DNA from: Gammaproteobacteria bacterium
Lineage (GTDB): Bacteria > Pseudomonadota > Gammaproteobacteria > Pseudomonadales > Cellvibrionaceae
Assembly: GCA_004173475.1 (NCBI GenBank)
Contig: SEBU01000005.1
Span: 62,001 to 126,000 of the forward strand
Direction: 5' to 3'
DNA length: 64,000 bases
The notes under the pieces were generated by a model that made no database searches, was not told where the DNA came from, and saw only the letters and a program-made list of their open reading frames with translations. Below are positions 49,423 to 58,837 of the stretch, piece after piece (position 1 is the stretch's first letter; each line of letters begins with the position of its first letter). The position numbers were made by a program, and so were the translations under genes.

Positions 49423-49449
49423 CTCTGATTAACAAGCTGTTGAGCTTAG

Positions 49450-50187
49450 TTATTCAGCGCTGCCTTCAGCAGCTACGTATTCATCTTTGTTAGGTACAGC
49501 AGAAACAGACTTTGAGCCTTCCAAACAAGCGTCAGCAACAGCTTGTGCATACAACTTGATTGCACGGATAGCGTCGTCGTTACCAGGGATAACATAATCA
49601 ACGCCTTCCGGGTTGCTATTGGTATCCACTACGCCAATTACTGGAATACCAAGCTTGTTAGCTTCCTGAATAGCAATACGCTCGTGATCAACGTCGATAA
49701 TGAACAATGCATCTGGCAAACCATTAATGTTTTTGATACCACCAATTGAACGCTCAAGCTTTTCCATGTCGCGTGAGCGCATTAAAGCTTCTTTCTTGGT
49801 CAATTTTGCGAAGGTACCGTCCTGGCTTTGAGTAGTCAGGTCTGACAAGCGACGGATTGAAGCGCGGATGGTTTTGTAGTTGGTCAACATACCACCTAAC
49901 CAACGGTGGCTAACAAATGGTTGGCCAGCGCGTTCAGCTTGTTCTTTGATGGTCTTTTGCGCAGCGCGCTTGGTACCAACAAATAGGATTTTTTTCTTTT
50001 GAGACGCCATTTGTTGAACTAAAGCCAAAGCTTCGTTGAACGCAGGCACAGTGTGCTCAAGATTGATAATATGGATCTTGTTACGCGCACCGAAGATGTA
50101 CTTGCCCATCTTTGGGTTCCAGTAACGGGTTTGGTGACCGAAATGGACACCGGCGGACAACATGTCGCGCATGCTTACTTGTGGCAT
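49450..50187 (-). CDS. rpsB: 30S ribosomal protein S2
   Basis: S2 is needed for late assembly of the small subunit and recruits S1. It starts [25 protein letters not shown], with [16 protein letters not shown] and [18 protein letters not shown]. Length 245 is usual. It heads the rpsB-tsf unit. Confidence 0.98.
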   Translation of the reverse strand: MPQVSMRDMLSAGVHFGHQTRYWNPKMGKYIFGARNKIHIINLEHTVPAFNEALALVQQMASQKKKILFVGTKRAAQKTIKEQAERAGQPFVSHRWLGGMLTNYKTIRASIRRLSDLTTQSQDGTFAKLTKKEALMRSRDMEKLERSIGGIKNINGLPDALFIIDVDHERIAIQEANKLGIPVIGVVDTNSNPEGVDYVIPGNDDAIRAIKLYAQAVADACLEGSKSVSAVPNKDEYVAAEGSAE

Positions 50188-50298
50188 TTTGTATTCCTGA
50201 AATGTATTGGGTTAGGCCTCCACATACCCCGCTAATCAACCCTTAAGCTTGCGCTCTCAGGCACCCAGATATCGCGTGACGGTAAGTGTGTGACGTTA

Positions 50299-50327
50299 AA
50301 GTTATTCTCTTGCTGGCGATATGCCAA
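50299..50327 (-). promoter_or_regulatory. Likely rpsB promoter
   Basis: On the - strand TTGGCA (50322-50327) and TAACTT (50299-50304) stand 17 bases apart, leaving a leader of about 105 bases before the rpsB ATG. The leader contains paired segments and may hold the S2 autoregulation site known for gammaproteobacterial rpsB; that is inference. Confidence 0.55.
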
Positions 50328-50456
50328 AAAAGAGGCGCGCTTTATACCACAAAAAGGCTAATCAGGGAAAGGTTTGCGAGGGATATTTCGGAAACTACGC
50401 GACCCCAGCCCGCCTTTTAGTAAGTTGGCGACCGGGAGGCGGGGCTGAGTTCAACT

Positions 50457-51170
50457 TTATTGAACGATAACTTTATCCGTCACTTTCACCGGCACACCTT
50501 TATAGACAGCCGGGAAAATGCGTTTCAAGTTTTCAATTTTGGGTAAATCATTGTGGACGATATAAGGATACCTGGGGTTATTGATCAAAAAGTCCTGATG
50601 ATAATCCTCCGCCTTGTAAAAACCCTTTAAAGGATCGAGCTTGGTCACAATAGGTTTTGGAAATGCTTTGGCGCTATTGAGTTGATCTATGTAGGCTTCA
50701 GCAACACTTTTTTGCGCGTCATCCGTATAAAAAATCGCTGAGCGATATTGTGTGCCCGTGTCTGGCCCCTGACGATTCAATTGGGTTGGATCATGAGCCA
50801 CCGAAAAAAATATATGTAGCAGTTCGCCATAAGAAATTTCTGCAGGATTAAACGTTATTTCCACCGCTTCCGCGTGACCGGTTTTGCCTGAACCAACCAG
50901 CTCGTATTTCGCTGTATTTTTATCGCCACCAGCATAACCCGACCATACTTTTTTAACGCCGCGAACACGCTGGAACACGCCTTGTACACCCCAGAAGCAT
51001 CCGCCCGCGAGAACTGCTGTTTGCAAACCGGACGCTGCTTTCGATTGTTCAAGCGCAGGCGCCGGAATGACGGTCGGCTCCTCAGCCGCCCATACATTAA
51101 AATGCAGAGCAAACGCGCCAATCGTTAAAAGAAATAGTGCTATTTTTTTCGAAAATTTTAAGGAACGCAT
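50457..51170 (-). CDS. msrA: Peptide methionine sulfoxide reductase MsrA, exported form
   Basis: MsrA reduces methionine S-sulfoxide. A signal peptide (to about AWA, residue 29) precedes the catalytic domain with GGCFWGVQGVFQRVRGV, GSGKTGHAEAVEITFNP and the QYRSAIFY motif. The export signal places repair in the periplasm. It is the last gene of dipZ-msrB-msrA. Confidence 0.95.
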   Translation of the reverse strand: MRSLKFSKKIALFLLTIGAFALHFNVWAAEEPTVIPAPALEQSKAASGLQTAVLAGGCFWGVQGVFQRVRGVKKVWSGYAGGDKNTAKYELVGSGKTGHAEAVEITFNPAEISYGELLHIFFSVAHDPTQLNRQGPDTGTQYRSAIFYTDDAQKSVAEAYIDQLNSAKAFPKPIVTKLDPLKGFYKAEDYHQDFLINNPRYPYIVHNDLPKIENLKRIFPAVYKGVPVKVTDKVIVQ

Positions 51171-51203
51171 GTGAGCCTCTACAAATAACCAAATGGAAAT
51201 ATA

Positions 51204-51785
51204 TTAACTTCTGGCAATAAAGTTTAACGACACCGAGTTCATGCAATAGCGCAACCCGGTTGGCTTGGGTCCATCATCGAACACATGACCTAAATGTGCA
51301 TCGCAACGTCTACAGGAAATTGCGTCTCGAACCATGCCATGGGTGCGGTCAGAAATTTTTACGACATTCATTGCAGAGATCGGCTTCCAAAAGCTGGGCC
51401 AACCCGTGCCAGATTCAAATTTGGTTTTCGAATCGAATAATGCTGTTTCACAACAAATACAACGATAAATTCCGTCTGCATGATTATTTGCATATTTTCC
51501 AGACCCAGGAGCTTCGGTGCCCTCTTCACGAGTCACCTTATAAGCCAGAGGTGATAGCTGTGACCGCCATTCTGCTTCGGTCTTTACCAATTTTGAAATA
51601 CGGATCGAACCTTGGCTTTTACCATCCGCAGAAAAATTTTCAATGGTCACATCGCCATTTAATTTTGGGCCAGATAAATTAGCCGCAAAACTATTACTCG
51701 CCAACGCAACCGAAGAAGCTACCGCTATTCCCTGCCATAAAAACTGGCGACGTGACGCACGATTATCTATAACAAAGTTTTTCAT
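51204..51785 (-). CDS. msrB: Peptide methionine sulfoxide reductase MsrB, Tat-exported
   Basis: MsrB reduces methionine R-sulfoxide. The N-terminus has a twin-arginine motif, SRRQFLW (residues 11-17), and a hydrophobic stretch, so it is exported folded. The zinc Cys pairs CICC and CRRC are present, with GTGWPSFWKP, and the catalytic Cys in RYCMNSVSLNF near the end. It stands between dipZ and msrA with 11 and 33 base gaps. Confidence 0.95.
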   Translation of the reverse strand: MKNFVIDNRASRRQFLWQGIAVASSVALASNSFAANLSGPKLNGDVTIENFSADGKSQGSIRISKLVKTEAEWRSQLSPLAYKVTREEGTEAPGSGKYANNHADGIYRCICCETALFDSKTKFESGTGWPSFWKPISAMNVVKISDRTHGMVRDAISCRRCDAHLGHVFDDGPKPTGLRYCMNSVSLNFIARS

Positions 51786-51796
51786 AATTGAATCTC

Positions 51797-53620
51797 TTAA
51801 CCAAACGTAAATGAAAATGCCTGTACACCTTCGTCTAAAAATTCGATGGTAAACGTGTGCTCTTTTACATCACCTGGCTGACGAATAAGCTGATATAAAC
51901 GCTGTTCGGTAATAACCCCATTGCCTGCTTCATCTATATCCATTCCGTGATTTTTAGCCGGTGCAGCACCATCCAGGAGAACGCGGAAACGCACAGCTTT
52001 TCCGTTGACATTTGACGCGAGCACAAGATGTAAATCCCTCGCTGAAAAGCGAAATACTAATTTCCCCGGTGCCGACACCAGCACTGCCTTCTCCTTATCG
52101 ACTAACCAATTCCCTTCCAGCGCCCAATCATTAAGTTCGAATTTGTACGGCAAGGTGTAAGCCTTAGATTCATCGCCAATAAACCCTTCAGGCGAGCTGA
52201 AATGTTGTGCGCGCTCATAGCCTAAATAAGTTTCCGGCGATTTCACGTTGTTTTCATCTGCAGCGGCTTGGACACCGCTTGCTTTAACGTTTTTACTCGC
52301 AGGTTCCGGCAGATTTTGAGCGCCGGCTTCGGTGAGAAGATCACGAATTTTTTGTTCGGATTCGTCGTACTTGCCTTCACCAAAATGATGGCTGCGAATT
52401 TTGCCTTGCGCATCAATAAAATAATGTGCGGGCCAATACTGATTATTAAAGGCCTGCCAAATCGCGTAGTTATTGTCGAGCGCGACGGGGTAATTAATAT
52501 CCAAATTTTTTACCGCGCGCTTAACGTTCGACTCATCTTTTTCAAACGCGAACTCTGGTGAATGAACGCCAATAACGACGAGTCCATAATCCTTATATTT
52601 GCTATACCAGCTGTTAACGTAAGGCAGCGCACGCAAACAATTAATGCAGGAGTATGTCCAGAAATCTATCAGTAATACTTTGCCGCGTAATTGCGTTGAT
52701 GCGAGTGGAGGTGAATTCAACCAACTGGTCACGCCATCCAACTCCGGTAATTCACCCTCGTACGGAGCACCACCATCTGCGTTGCGGCTCATCATGGCGT
52801 TAGTTCCAGACATAGCACCTCCGCCCTGCATCGCACCGCCATTCATTGCCGTGTTGCCGCTCATCGCCATAGCGCCTTTCATAGCGGCACTATTTTCGGG
52901 ATTTGCCTCCGGGTGTATTTTATCGATTAGCGTCTGCTCAATTTGATTAGTGCTTGTGGATGACAGACGCGTTAATACGCTCGTATCCCAACCCATCACA
53001 ATCGCGACAACCGCAACCAACACGGCGACCGCCAATACGCGCCTGAACAACTCACTAACACCTGGGTTTCTCTTCAACCCCGATAACAGCCGCCCGCCAG
53101 CAAACATTGCCACACCCAGCGAGAGAGCTGCACCGGCCGCATAGGCAAATAGCAATAAAGTAGTTTGCGTGTTCGGCCCGGAAATCAACGCGCCCGTTAA
53201 TACCAATCCCAAAATGGGGCCGGCGCAGGGTGCCCATAACAAACCAGTCGCAATACCTAACACGAGTGATTGAACCCCTGTCGCGGCACCTGAGGACGGT
53301 AACAGTCGATTACCGAGAGCCACAAAAGGCTTGGCCAACCAATCGGCAAGATGACGCGATAGTAAGGTCGCAGCAAAAATTACCAACAACACCAAGGCGA
53401 GCATCCGTCCATATTGATTAATCTGAACCGCCCAAGCACCGCCAACAGCAGCCAGCGTAGCGATTCCCGCAAAGGTCAACGCCATTCCTATGAGTAGTGG
53501 AAGCGTGCTTTTAACAAAGGGTTGACCAGCGCGTGCAAATACGAAGGGCAGCACCGGTAAAATACACGGGCTTAAAATCGTCAGGACTCCGCCTAAAAAT
53601 ACTAACAACACTAGAAGCAT
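51797..53620 (-). CDS. dipZ: DipZ-type CcdA/thioredoxin fusion, electron source for periplasmic Msr
   Basis: The N-terminal part (to about residue 215) is a CcdA/DsbD-like membrane domain with redox Cys in LSPCILPVLPF and LLWAPCAGPILG. A linker with a Met-rich low-complexity stretch (about 243-280, units such as AMAMSGN, GGAMQGGGAM) leads to a periplasmic thioredoxin-like domain with FWTYSCINCLRALPY (SCINC) and then a C-terminal beta domain of about 130 residues. It should carry electrons from cytoplasmic thioredoxin across the membrane to MsrA and MsrB, its operon partners, as in the DsbD/PilB system. Confidence 0.92.
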   Translation of the reverse strand: MLLVLLVFLGGVLTILSPCILPVLPFVFARAGQPFVKSTLPLLIGMALTFAGIATLAAVGGAWAVQINQYGRMLALVLLVIFAATLLSRHLADWLAKPFVALGNRLLPSSGAATGVQSLVLGIATGLLWAPCAGPILGLVLTGALISGPNTQTTLLLFAYAAGAALSLGVAMFAGGRLLSGLKRNPGVSELFRRVLAVAVLVAVVAIVMGWDTSVLTRLSSTSTNQIEQTLIDKIHPEANPENSAAMKGAMAMSGNTAMNGGAMQGGGAMSGTNAMMSRNADGGAPYEGELPELDGVTSWLNSPPLASTQLRGKVLLIDFWTYSCINCLRALPYVNSWYSKYKDYGLVVIGVHSPEFAFEKDESNVKRAVKNLDINYPVALDNNYAIWQAFNNQYWPAHYFIDAQGKIRSHHFGEGKYDESEQKIRDLLTEAGAQNLPEPASKNVKASGVQAAADENNVKSPETYLGYERAQHFSSPEGFIGDESKAYTLPYKFELNDWALEGNWLVDKEKAVLVSAPGKLVFRFSARDLHLVLASNVNGKAVRFRVLLDGAAPAKNHGMDIDEAGNGVITEQRLYQLIRQPGDVKEHTFTIEFLDEGVQAFSFTFG

Positions 53621-53905
53621 TGAACGCTCTCTCTACAATGATGGACTTTCTGGAATAGTTTCAGATCCTACCCTGCTTTGATAGATGAAACCTATAAACG
53701 TTACAAAACAAAACCCTTAGTTTTTAAATATTTTAATGTAGGCGGAATTAGTGGAAACCAATAACTGACTCAACGAGTCTTTTATAAATGAGCGAAGGCT
53801 AAAGAAACGCTGGATAGGTTCCCAACAGCACTTGTATACTAGCTACAATTTGTCACGCCAGATGTTATATATGGCTTTTTAGTATTTTTTCACACGAGCT
53901 CAATT

Positions 53906-55099
53906 ATGAAAGAAACCTGGCGCTGGTTTGGTCCTAAAGATCCTGTCACTCTTCAGCACATAGCTCAAGCGGGTGCAACCGGTATAGTGACTTCACTGCA
54001 TCACATTCGCACCGGCGACGTTTGGCCTATGGCTGACATCCTCGAACGTAAAGCGATGATTGAGGCGCACAATCTAGAATGGGCAGTCATTGAAAGTATT
54101 CCACTGCACAACGATATTAAAACCCGCACTGGAAACTATCAGCAGCTAATCGAAAACTATCAACAATCCTTGCGTAATGTAGCCGCCGCCGGAGTGTTTG
54201 ATGTGTGCTACAACTTCATGCCGGTTGTGGATTGGACGCGCACAAACCTCAGTTACACTCTGCCGAATAAAGCTCAAGCCCTACGCTTTGAAATGAGCGA
54301 TTTTGCAGCTTATGACGTTTATATCCTACAACGTCCCGGCTCGGAAAAATCTTACCGTCCAGATGTGCTGGAGAAAGCCAAGGCGCGTTTGGATGCAATG
54401 AGTAGCGAAGAAAAAGCGCTTCTGGAAAAAAATATTATCGCAGGGTTACCTGGGGGTGAAGGCTCTTATGATCGCGATGGTATTCGTGCCGCTATCGACC
54501 AGTTTATTAAAATGGGCGATGCGGGCATGCGTGCAAATCTTTTTGCTTTCTTACGAGAGGTTATCCCCGTCGCAGAAGAAGTGGGGGTGCGAATGGCGAT
54601 TCACCCGGATGACCCTCCGTTCTCTCTTTTCGGCCTGCCACGGGTAGTATCAACCGCTGACGATGCACGTGCGCTTCTCAATGCAGCGCCAAGCCCAGCT
54701 AATGGTCTGACCCTATGCGCAGGTTCTTACGGCGCGCGGTGCGACAACGATTTGGTGGCTATGGCCCGCGAATTTGGCGATCGTATTTATTTTGTACATC
54801 TGCGCAATATAAAACGGGAAGATGACGGCTCCTTCTATGAGTCCGATCACCTCGACGGCGACAATGATATGGTCGGGCTGATCAATGCGCTGCTCGAAGA
54901 GGAAGCTCGTCGCGATCAAATTGGCAGCAAACTTCCTCAAATTGCGATGCGTCCTGACCACGGCCATTTAATGGGCGACGAAATTGGTAAAATCGGCATT
55001 AACCCTGGCTACTCATTTGCGGGCCGCATGAAAGGGCTTGCAGAGCTGCGCGGTGTTATCCATGCGCTCAGCGTAATGCGCACACGTCAAGTCGTTTAA
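53906..55099 (+). CDS. uxuA: Mannonate dehydratase
   Basis: UxuA dehydrates D-mannonate to 2-keto-3-deoxygluconate in glucuronate breakdown. The sequence starts MKETWRWFGPKDPVTLQHI, with IVTSLHHIRTGDVWP, the metal/substrate segment MAIHPDDPPFSLFGLPR, CAGSYGARCDNDL and MRPDHGHLMGDE. At 397 residues it matches E. coli (394). No other uronate gene is near. The ATG has only a weak ribosome site. The 285 bases before it (53621-53905) show nothing I can support beyond AT-rich promoter-like sequence. Confidence 0.96.
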   Translation: MKETWRWFGPKDPVTLQHIAQAGATGIVTSLHHIRTGDVWPMADILERKAMIEAHNLEWAVIESIPLHNDIKTRTGNYQQLIENYQQSLRNVAAAGVFDVCYNFMPVVDWTRTNLSYTLPNKAQALRFEMSDFAAYDVYILQRPGSEKSYRPDVLEKAKARLDAMSSEEKALLEKNIIAGLPGGEGSYDRDGIRAAIDQFIKMGDAGMRANLFAFLREVIPVAEEVGVRMAIHPDDPPFSLFGLPRVVSTADDARALLNAAPSPANGLTLCAGSYGARCDNDLVAMAREFGDRIYFVHLRNIKREDDGSFYESDHLDGDNDMVGLINALLEEEARRDQIGSKLPQIAMRPDHGHLMGDEIGKIGINPGYSFAGRMKGLAELRGVIHALSVMRTRQVV

Positions 55100-55108
55100 T
55101 TCTCGAAA

Positions 55109-55135
55109 ACCCCTGCGGAAGCAGGGGATATTTCC
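55109..55135 (+). terminator. Hairpin after uxuA
   Basis: CCCCTGC and GCAGGGG around a GGAA tetraloop (55110-55127) lie just after the uxuA stop. The T tract is weak (ATATTT). Confidence 0.55.
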
Positions 55136-55234
55136 GCTTTCTCTGGCTCAGGCGGCTATTGCCCTTGGTCAAACCCTTGCTAAATCGTTTAGAATGCGCG
55201 TCTATTTATTACGTAGCCGAGATTGTCCAAACTC

Positions 55235-56005
55235 ATGTCCGTTACTATCAAAACTCCAGCCGATATTGAAAAAATGCGCGTCGCAGGCCGAATGGCTGCG
55301 GAAGTATTGGAAATGATCGGCCCCTACGTACAACCGGGCGTTACAACCGCCGAGTTGGACAAGCTTTGTCACGATCATATTGTGAATGTGCAAAAAGCTA
55401 TTCCCGCTTGCCTTGGCTATCGCGGATTCCCAAAATCAATTTGTACATCTGTTAATCAGGTTGTGTGCCATGGAATTCCGTCTGAAAAGAAAGTATTGAA
55501 AAATGGCGACATTATTAACATTGATGTGACCGTTATTTATGAAGGCTTTCACGGCGACACCAGTGCCATGTATTTTGTAGGTACACCACAGCCGCACGCC
55601 GAGCGCCTTGTAAATGTTACGCAAGAAAGTATGTATAAAGCCATTGCGCTGGTAAAACCCGGCTGCACGCTTGGCGATATAGGCCATGTGATTCAGCAGC
55701 ACGCCGAAAATAATTATTACTCGGTCGTGCGCGAGTACTGCGGTCATGGGATCGGCAGAGTATTTCACGAAGAACCGCAAATTTTACACTACGGTCGCCC
55801 GAGCACCGGCATGGAATTGAAAGAAGGAATGGCTTTTACTATCGAGCCAATGATCAACGCGGGCAAACCGCAAACAAAATTAAAAAACGACGGTTGGACA
55901 GTAGAGACAAAAGATGGCCGCCTGTCTGCGCAGTGGGAACACACCATGGTGGTCACCGCCAACGGTGTTGAAGTGCTTACCGCGCGCACTAACGAAAAAT
56001 TCTAA
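55235..56005 (+). CDS. map: Methionine aminopeptidase type I
   Basis: Map removes the initiator Met from new proteins. The metal ligands are in VCHGIPSEK, DVTVIYEGFHGDTS, GHGIGRVFHEEP and TIEPMIN, with the last Glu in QWEHTMVV. The ATG at 55235 gives 256 residues; an in-frame TTG four codons earlier is unlikely. A TAGAAT -10-like box is at 55190-55195. In relatives map is divergent to rpsB; here 5 kb lies between them. Confidence 0.96.
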   Translation: MSVTIKTPADIEKMRVAGRMAAEVLEMIGPYVQPGVTTAELDKLCHDHIVNVQKAIPACLGYRGFPKSICTSVNQVVCHGIPSEKKVLKNGDIINIDVTVIYEGFHGDTSAMYFVGTPQPHAERLVNVTQESMYKAIALVKPGCTLGDIGHVIQQHAENNYYSVVREYCGHGIGRVFHEEPQILHYGRPSTGMELKEGMAFTIEPMINAGKPQTKLKNDGWTVETKDGRLSAQWEHTMVVTANGVEVLTARTNEKF

Positions 56006-56085
56006 AATTGTTTTTCCTTAGCGCGCCGGCATAACTATTTTTAATCGGCGCGCATTATTTCGAAACAGCTTTGGAACAGCAAACT

Positions 56086-58773
56086 ATGTTGATGTCAGCG
56101 GTCCCCTATTTCGAACGACCATTATTCTTCTTCGACCAAAGTCGGTTCCGTCAGGCTTTGGCTTCGCAGCCTCATATCACTGTTTTTAAAGACGCCATCA
56201 GTGCGTCTAATATGCAATTTAATCGTCGCTTCATTGAGGGCGAAGATATTCGCACACTCGTTTACGAACGCGCGTTATTTATTGACTGTATTCTGCATTA
56301 CGCTTGGTACAAATTTGAATGGCCCGATAGTATTAGTCTGGAGGCTGTAGGCGGCTACGGTCGTGGCGAATTGCACCCCGCATCGGATATTGACTTACTC
56401 ATATTGCATCGCCCTGATGTGCTCGCGGAATGCGAAGAAAATATCAGCCAATTTTTCACGTTTTTGTGGGATATAAAACTTGAAATTGGCAGTAGCGTGC
56501 GCACGGTTAAGCAGTGTATTGAAATCGCACGCAATGACATTACGGTCGCCACCAATATTATGGAGTCGCGTACTTTAGTAGGTGACGAATCGCTCCGCTA
56601 CGAATTACTGCAACAATCTGCGCCCAATAGTATATGGCCCGCCGACACTTTTTTCCGTGCAAAGTGGGATGAGCAAATTGCTCGTCACAAAAAATATAAC
56701 GACACTGAATATAATCTCGAACCCAACATCAAAAACGCTCCCGGCGGCCTGCGCGATATACAAACAATAAGCTGGGTAGCAAAACGTTATTTTCAGGTAC
56801 GAACCTTAAAACAATTGGAAGGTAAAGGTTTTTTCACCGAAGAAGAATTTTCACTGCTTTATAGCGGCGAAGAATATTTATGGCGCGTGCGTTACGGCCT
56901 GCATATGGTGGCCAAACGTGCAGAAGAACGCTTGATGTTTGATCATCAGCGCGAGCTCGCTACCTTGTTCGGTTTCAAAGATGAACCCGGCTCTCTGGCC
57001 GTAGAACAATTCATGCATAAATATTACCGCACCGTGCTTGCGCTGCGTGAATTGAATGATGTCTTGTTACAGTTTTTATCCGAAGCGATTTTGCAGAAAG
57101 GTAAATGCAAAAGTGTGGTCTCGATTAACGAGCGTTTCCAATTACGCGACAATTATATTGAAGCAACGCACACCTACGTTTTCGAAGAATATCCATCTGC
57201 CTTATTAGAAATGTTTGTCATCATGGCGCAAAACCCCATGATTGTTGGCGTGCGTGCTTCGACTATCCGCTTGGTGCGCGAGAGCCGACACCTCATCGAC
57301 GAAAATTTTCGGAACGATCCGAAAAATACACAGCTTTTCGTGAAACTCCTGCAATACCCTGGCGGTCTGGTCGAACAACTTAAACGTATGTTGCGCTACG
57401 GTATTCTCGGATTATATCTACCAGAATTTGGTCAGGTCACCGGCCAAATGCAACACGATTTATTTCATATCTACACTGTTGATGCACATACGTTAAAAGT
57501 GGTGCAAAACATGTGTAATTATTTATTGCCCAGCGCAAAAGAGGAATTTCCTATTTGCGCGCATATCATGACTCGTTTGCCTCGCCTGGATTTACTCTAT
57601 ATGGCTGGCTTGTATCACGATATAGGAAAAGGCCGCGGTGGCGACCACTCCACACTGGGCGCCGTCGATGCTGAAGCGTTTTGTCGTCGCCACGGCATAT
57701 CTGCTCGCGAAACGCGGCTGGTATCCTGGTTAGTTGAAAAACATTTGTTGATGTCATCGGTATCCCAAAAGCAGGATTTGTCAGACCCCGAAGTTATTCA
57801 TAACTTCGCTCTCACTGTTGGCGATCAAATGCATTTGGATTATTTATTTGCGTTAACTGTCGCCGACATTAACGGCACTAATAAAGAATTATGGAACACT
57901 TGGCGCGCAAGCTTAATGCGTCAGCTATACATGGAAACCAAACGCGCGCTGCGACGCGGCCTTGAAAATCCGATCGACAAACAAGAGTTAATCGCGGAAA
58001 CCCAGCAAGCAGCTATTCGAAAATTAACGCGCGGCAAACTCACCGAAGCACAAATATGGGATTTCTGGCGCGATATGGGAGAAGATTATTTTCTGCGTGA
58101 AAGCGTCTCCGATATTACCTGGCAAACCGAAGCCATGGCCGATCATATTAACGATGAGCCTCTGATCCTAATTAAGAAAACCACTAATCGCGAATTGGCC
58201 GGTGCAACGCAAATTTTCGTTCGCAGCAAAAACCAAAAAAATATTTTTATTGCATCAGTGTCGGCTCTGGATCAATTAAATTTAAGTATTCAGGATGCAA
58301 AAATTTACAGTTCCAACTCAGGTTATACCGTAGATACTTTTTTTGTACTTAACCAGGACGGGCAACCACTTGGTAACAACCCGACACTACTGAAAAAAAT
58401 TCAGCAAACGTTGCAAGAAGAATTGAGGCTTGTCGATAACTATTCTGAAGTCGTCAGCCGTCGTACTCCGCGTCGTTTGAAATATTTCGCCATGCCAACT
58501 CGCACGAGTTTAATGCACGATACAGTGCGAAATTGTAGCGTTCTTGAAGTGATCTCACCGGATCGACCTGGATTATTGGCCTGCATTGGCCGTATTTTTA
58601 TGCAATTTGAAATACAACTGCTCAATGCAAAAATCGCCACGCTGGGCGAAAGGGTAGAAGACATCTTCTTCATTGTTGACAGCCATGGACAACCGCTACT
58701 GGATGCCGAGCTGGCAGAAAAATTCCAACGCGAAATTCGCGAGCAGCTGGATAAACGTGTCGACCTGCACTAA
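56086..58773 (+). CDS. glnD: Bifunctional uridylyltransferase/uridylyl-removing enzyme GlnD
   Basis: GlnD senses glutamine and adds or removes UMP on PII proteins, setting nitrogen metabolism. It has the nucleotidyltransferase motif GGYGRGELHPASDIDLLIL, a central HD phosphohydrolase domain (LYHDIGKGRGGDHS) and two C-terminal ACT domains. The start is uncertain: ATG 56086 has TGGAAC about 9 bases upstream, while a TTG at 56071 would add five residues. Total near 895 is normal. It lies between map and dapC as in Pseudomonas. Confidence 0.95.
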   Translation: MLMSAVPYFERPLFFFDQSRFRQALASQPHITVFKDAISASNMQFNRRFIEGEDIRTLVYERALFIDCILHYAWYKFEWPDSISLEAVGGYGRGELHPASDIDLLILHRPDVLAECEENISQFFTFLWDIKLEIGSSVRTVKQCIEIARNDITVATNIMESRTLVGDESLRYELLQQSAPNSIWPADTFFRAKWDEQIARHKKYNDTEYNLEPNIKNAPGGLRDIQTISWVAKRYFQVRTLKQLEGKGFFTEEEFSLLYSGEEYLWRVRYGLHMVAKRAEERLMFDHQRELATLFGFKDEPGSLAVEQFMHKYYRTVLALRELNDVLLQFLSEAILQKGKCKSVVSINERFQLRDNYIEATHTYVFEEYPSALLEMFVIMAQNPMIVGVRASTIRLVRESRHLIDENFRNDPKNTQLFVKLLQYPGGLVEQLKRMLRYGILGLYLPEFGQVTGQMQHDLFHIYTVDAHTLKVVQNMCNYLLPSAKEEFPICAHIMTRLPRLDLLYMAGLYHDIGKGRGGDHSTLGAVDAEAFCRRHGISARETRLVSWLVEKHLLMSSVSQKQDLSDPEVIHNFALTVGDQMHLDYLFALTVADINGTNKELWNTWRASLMRQLYMETKRALRRGLENPIDKQELIAETQQAAIRKLTRGKLTEAQIWDFWRDMGEDYFLRESVSDITWQTEAMADHINDEPLILIKKTTNRELAGATQIFVRSKNQKNIFIASVSALDQLNLSIQDAKIYSSNSGYTVDTFFVLNQDGQPLGNNPTLLKKIQQTLQEELRLVDNYSEVVSRRTPRRLKYFAMPTRTSLMHDTVRNCSVLEVISPDRPGLLACIGRIFMQFEIQLLNAKIATLGERVEDIFFIVDSHGQPLLDAELAEKFQREIREQLDKRVDLH

Positions 58774-58837
58774 CCAATCGAAATCTTATTAATTGTTGGC
58801 CTACAAATGCCAACCAAAACTTACATTGAAATGAAAA

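Noticed and set aside
50406-50446. Imperfect GC-rich hairpin after msrA
   Set aside because: Arms are bulged, the loop is long and no T tract follows on either strand.
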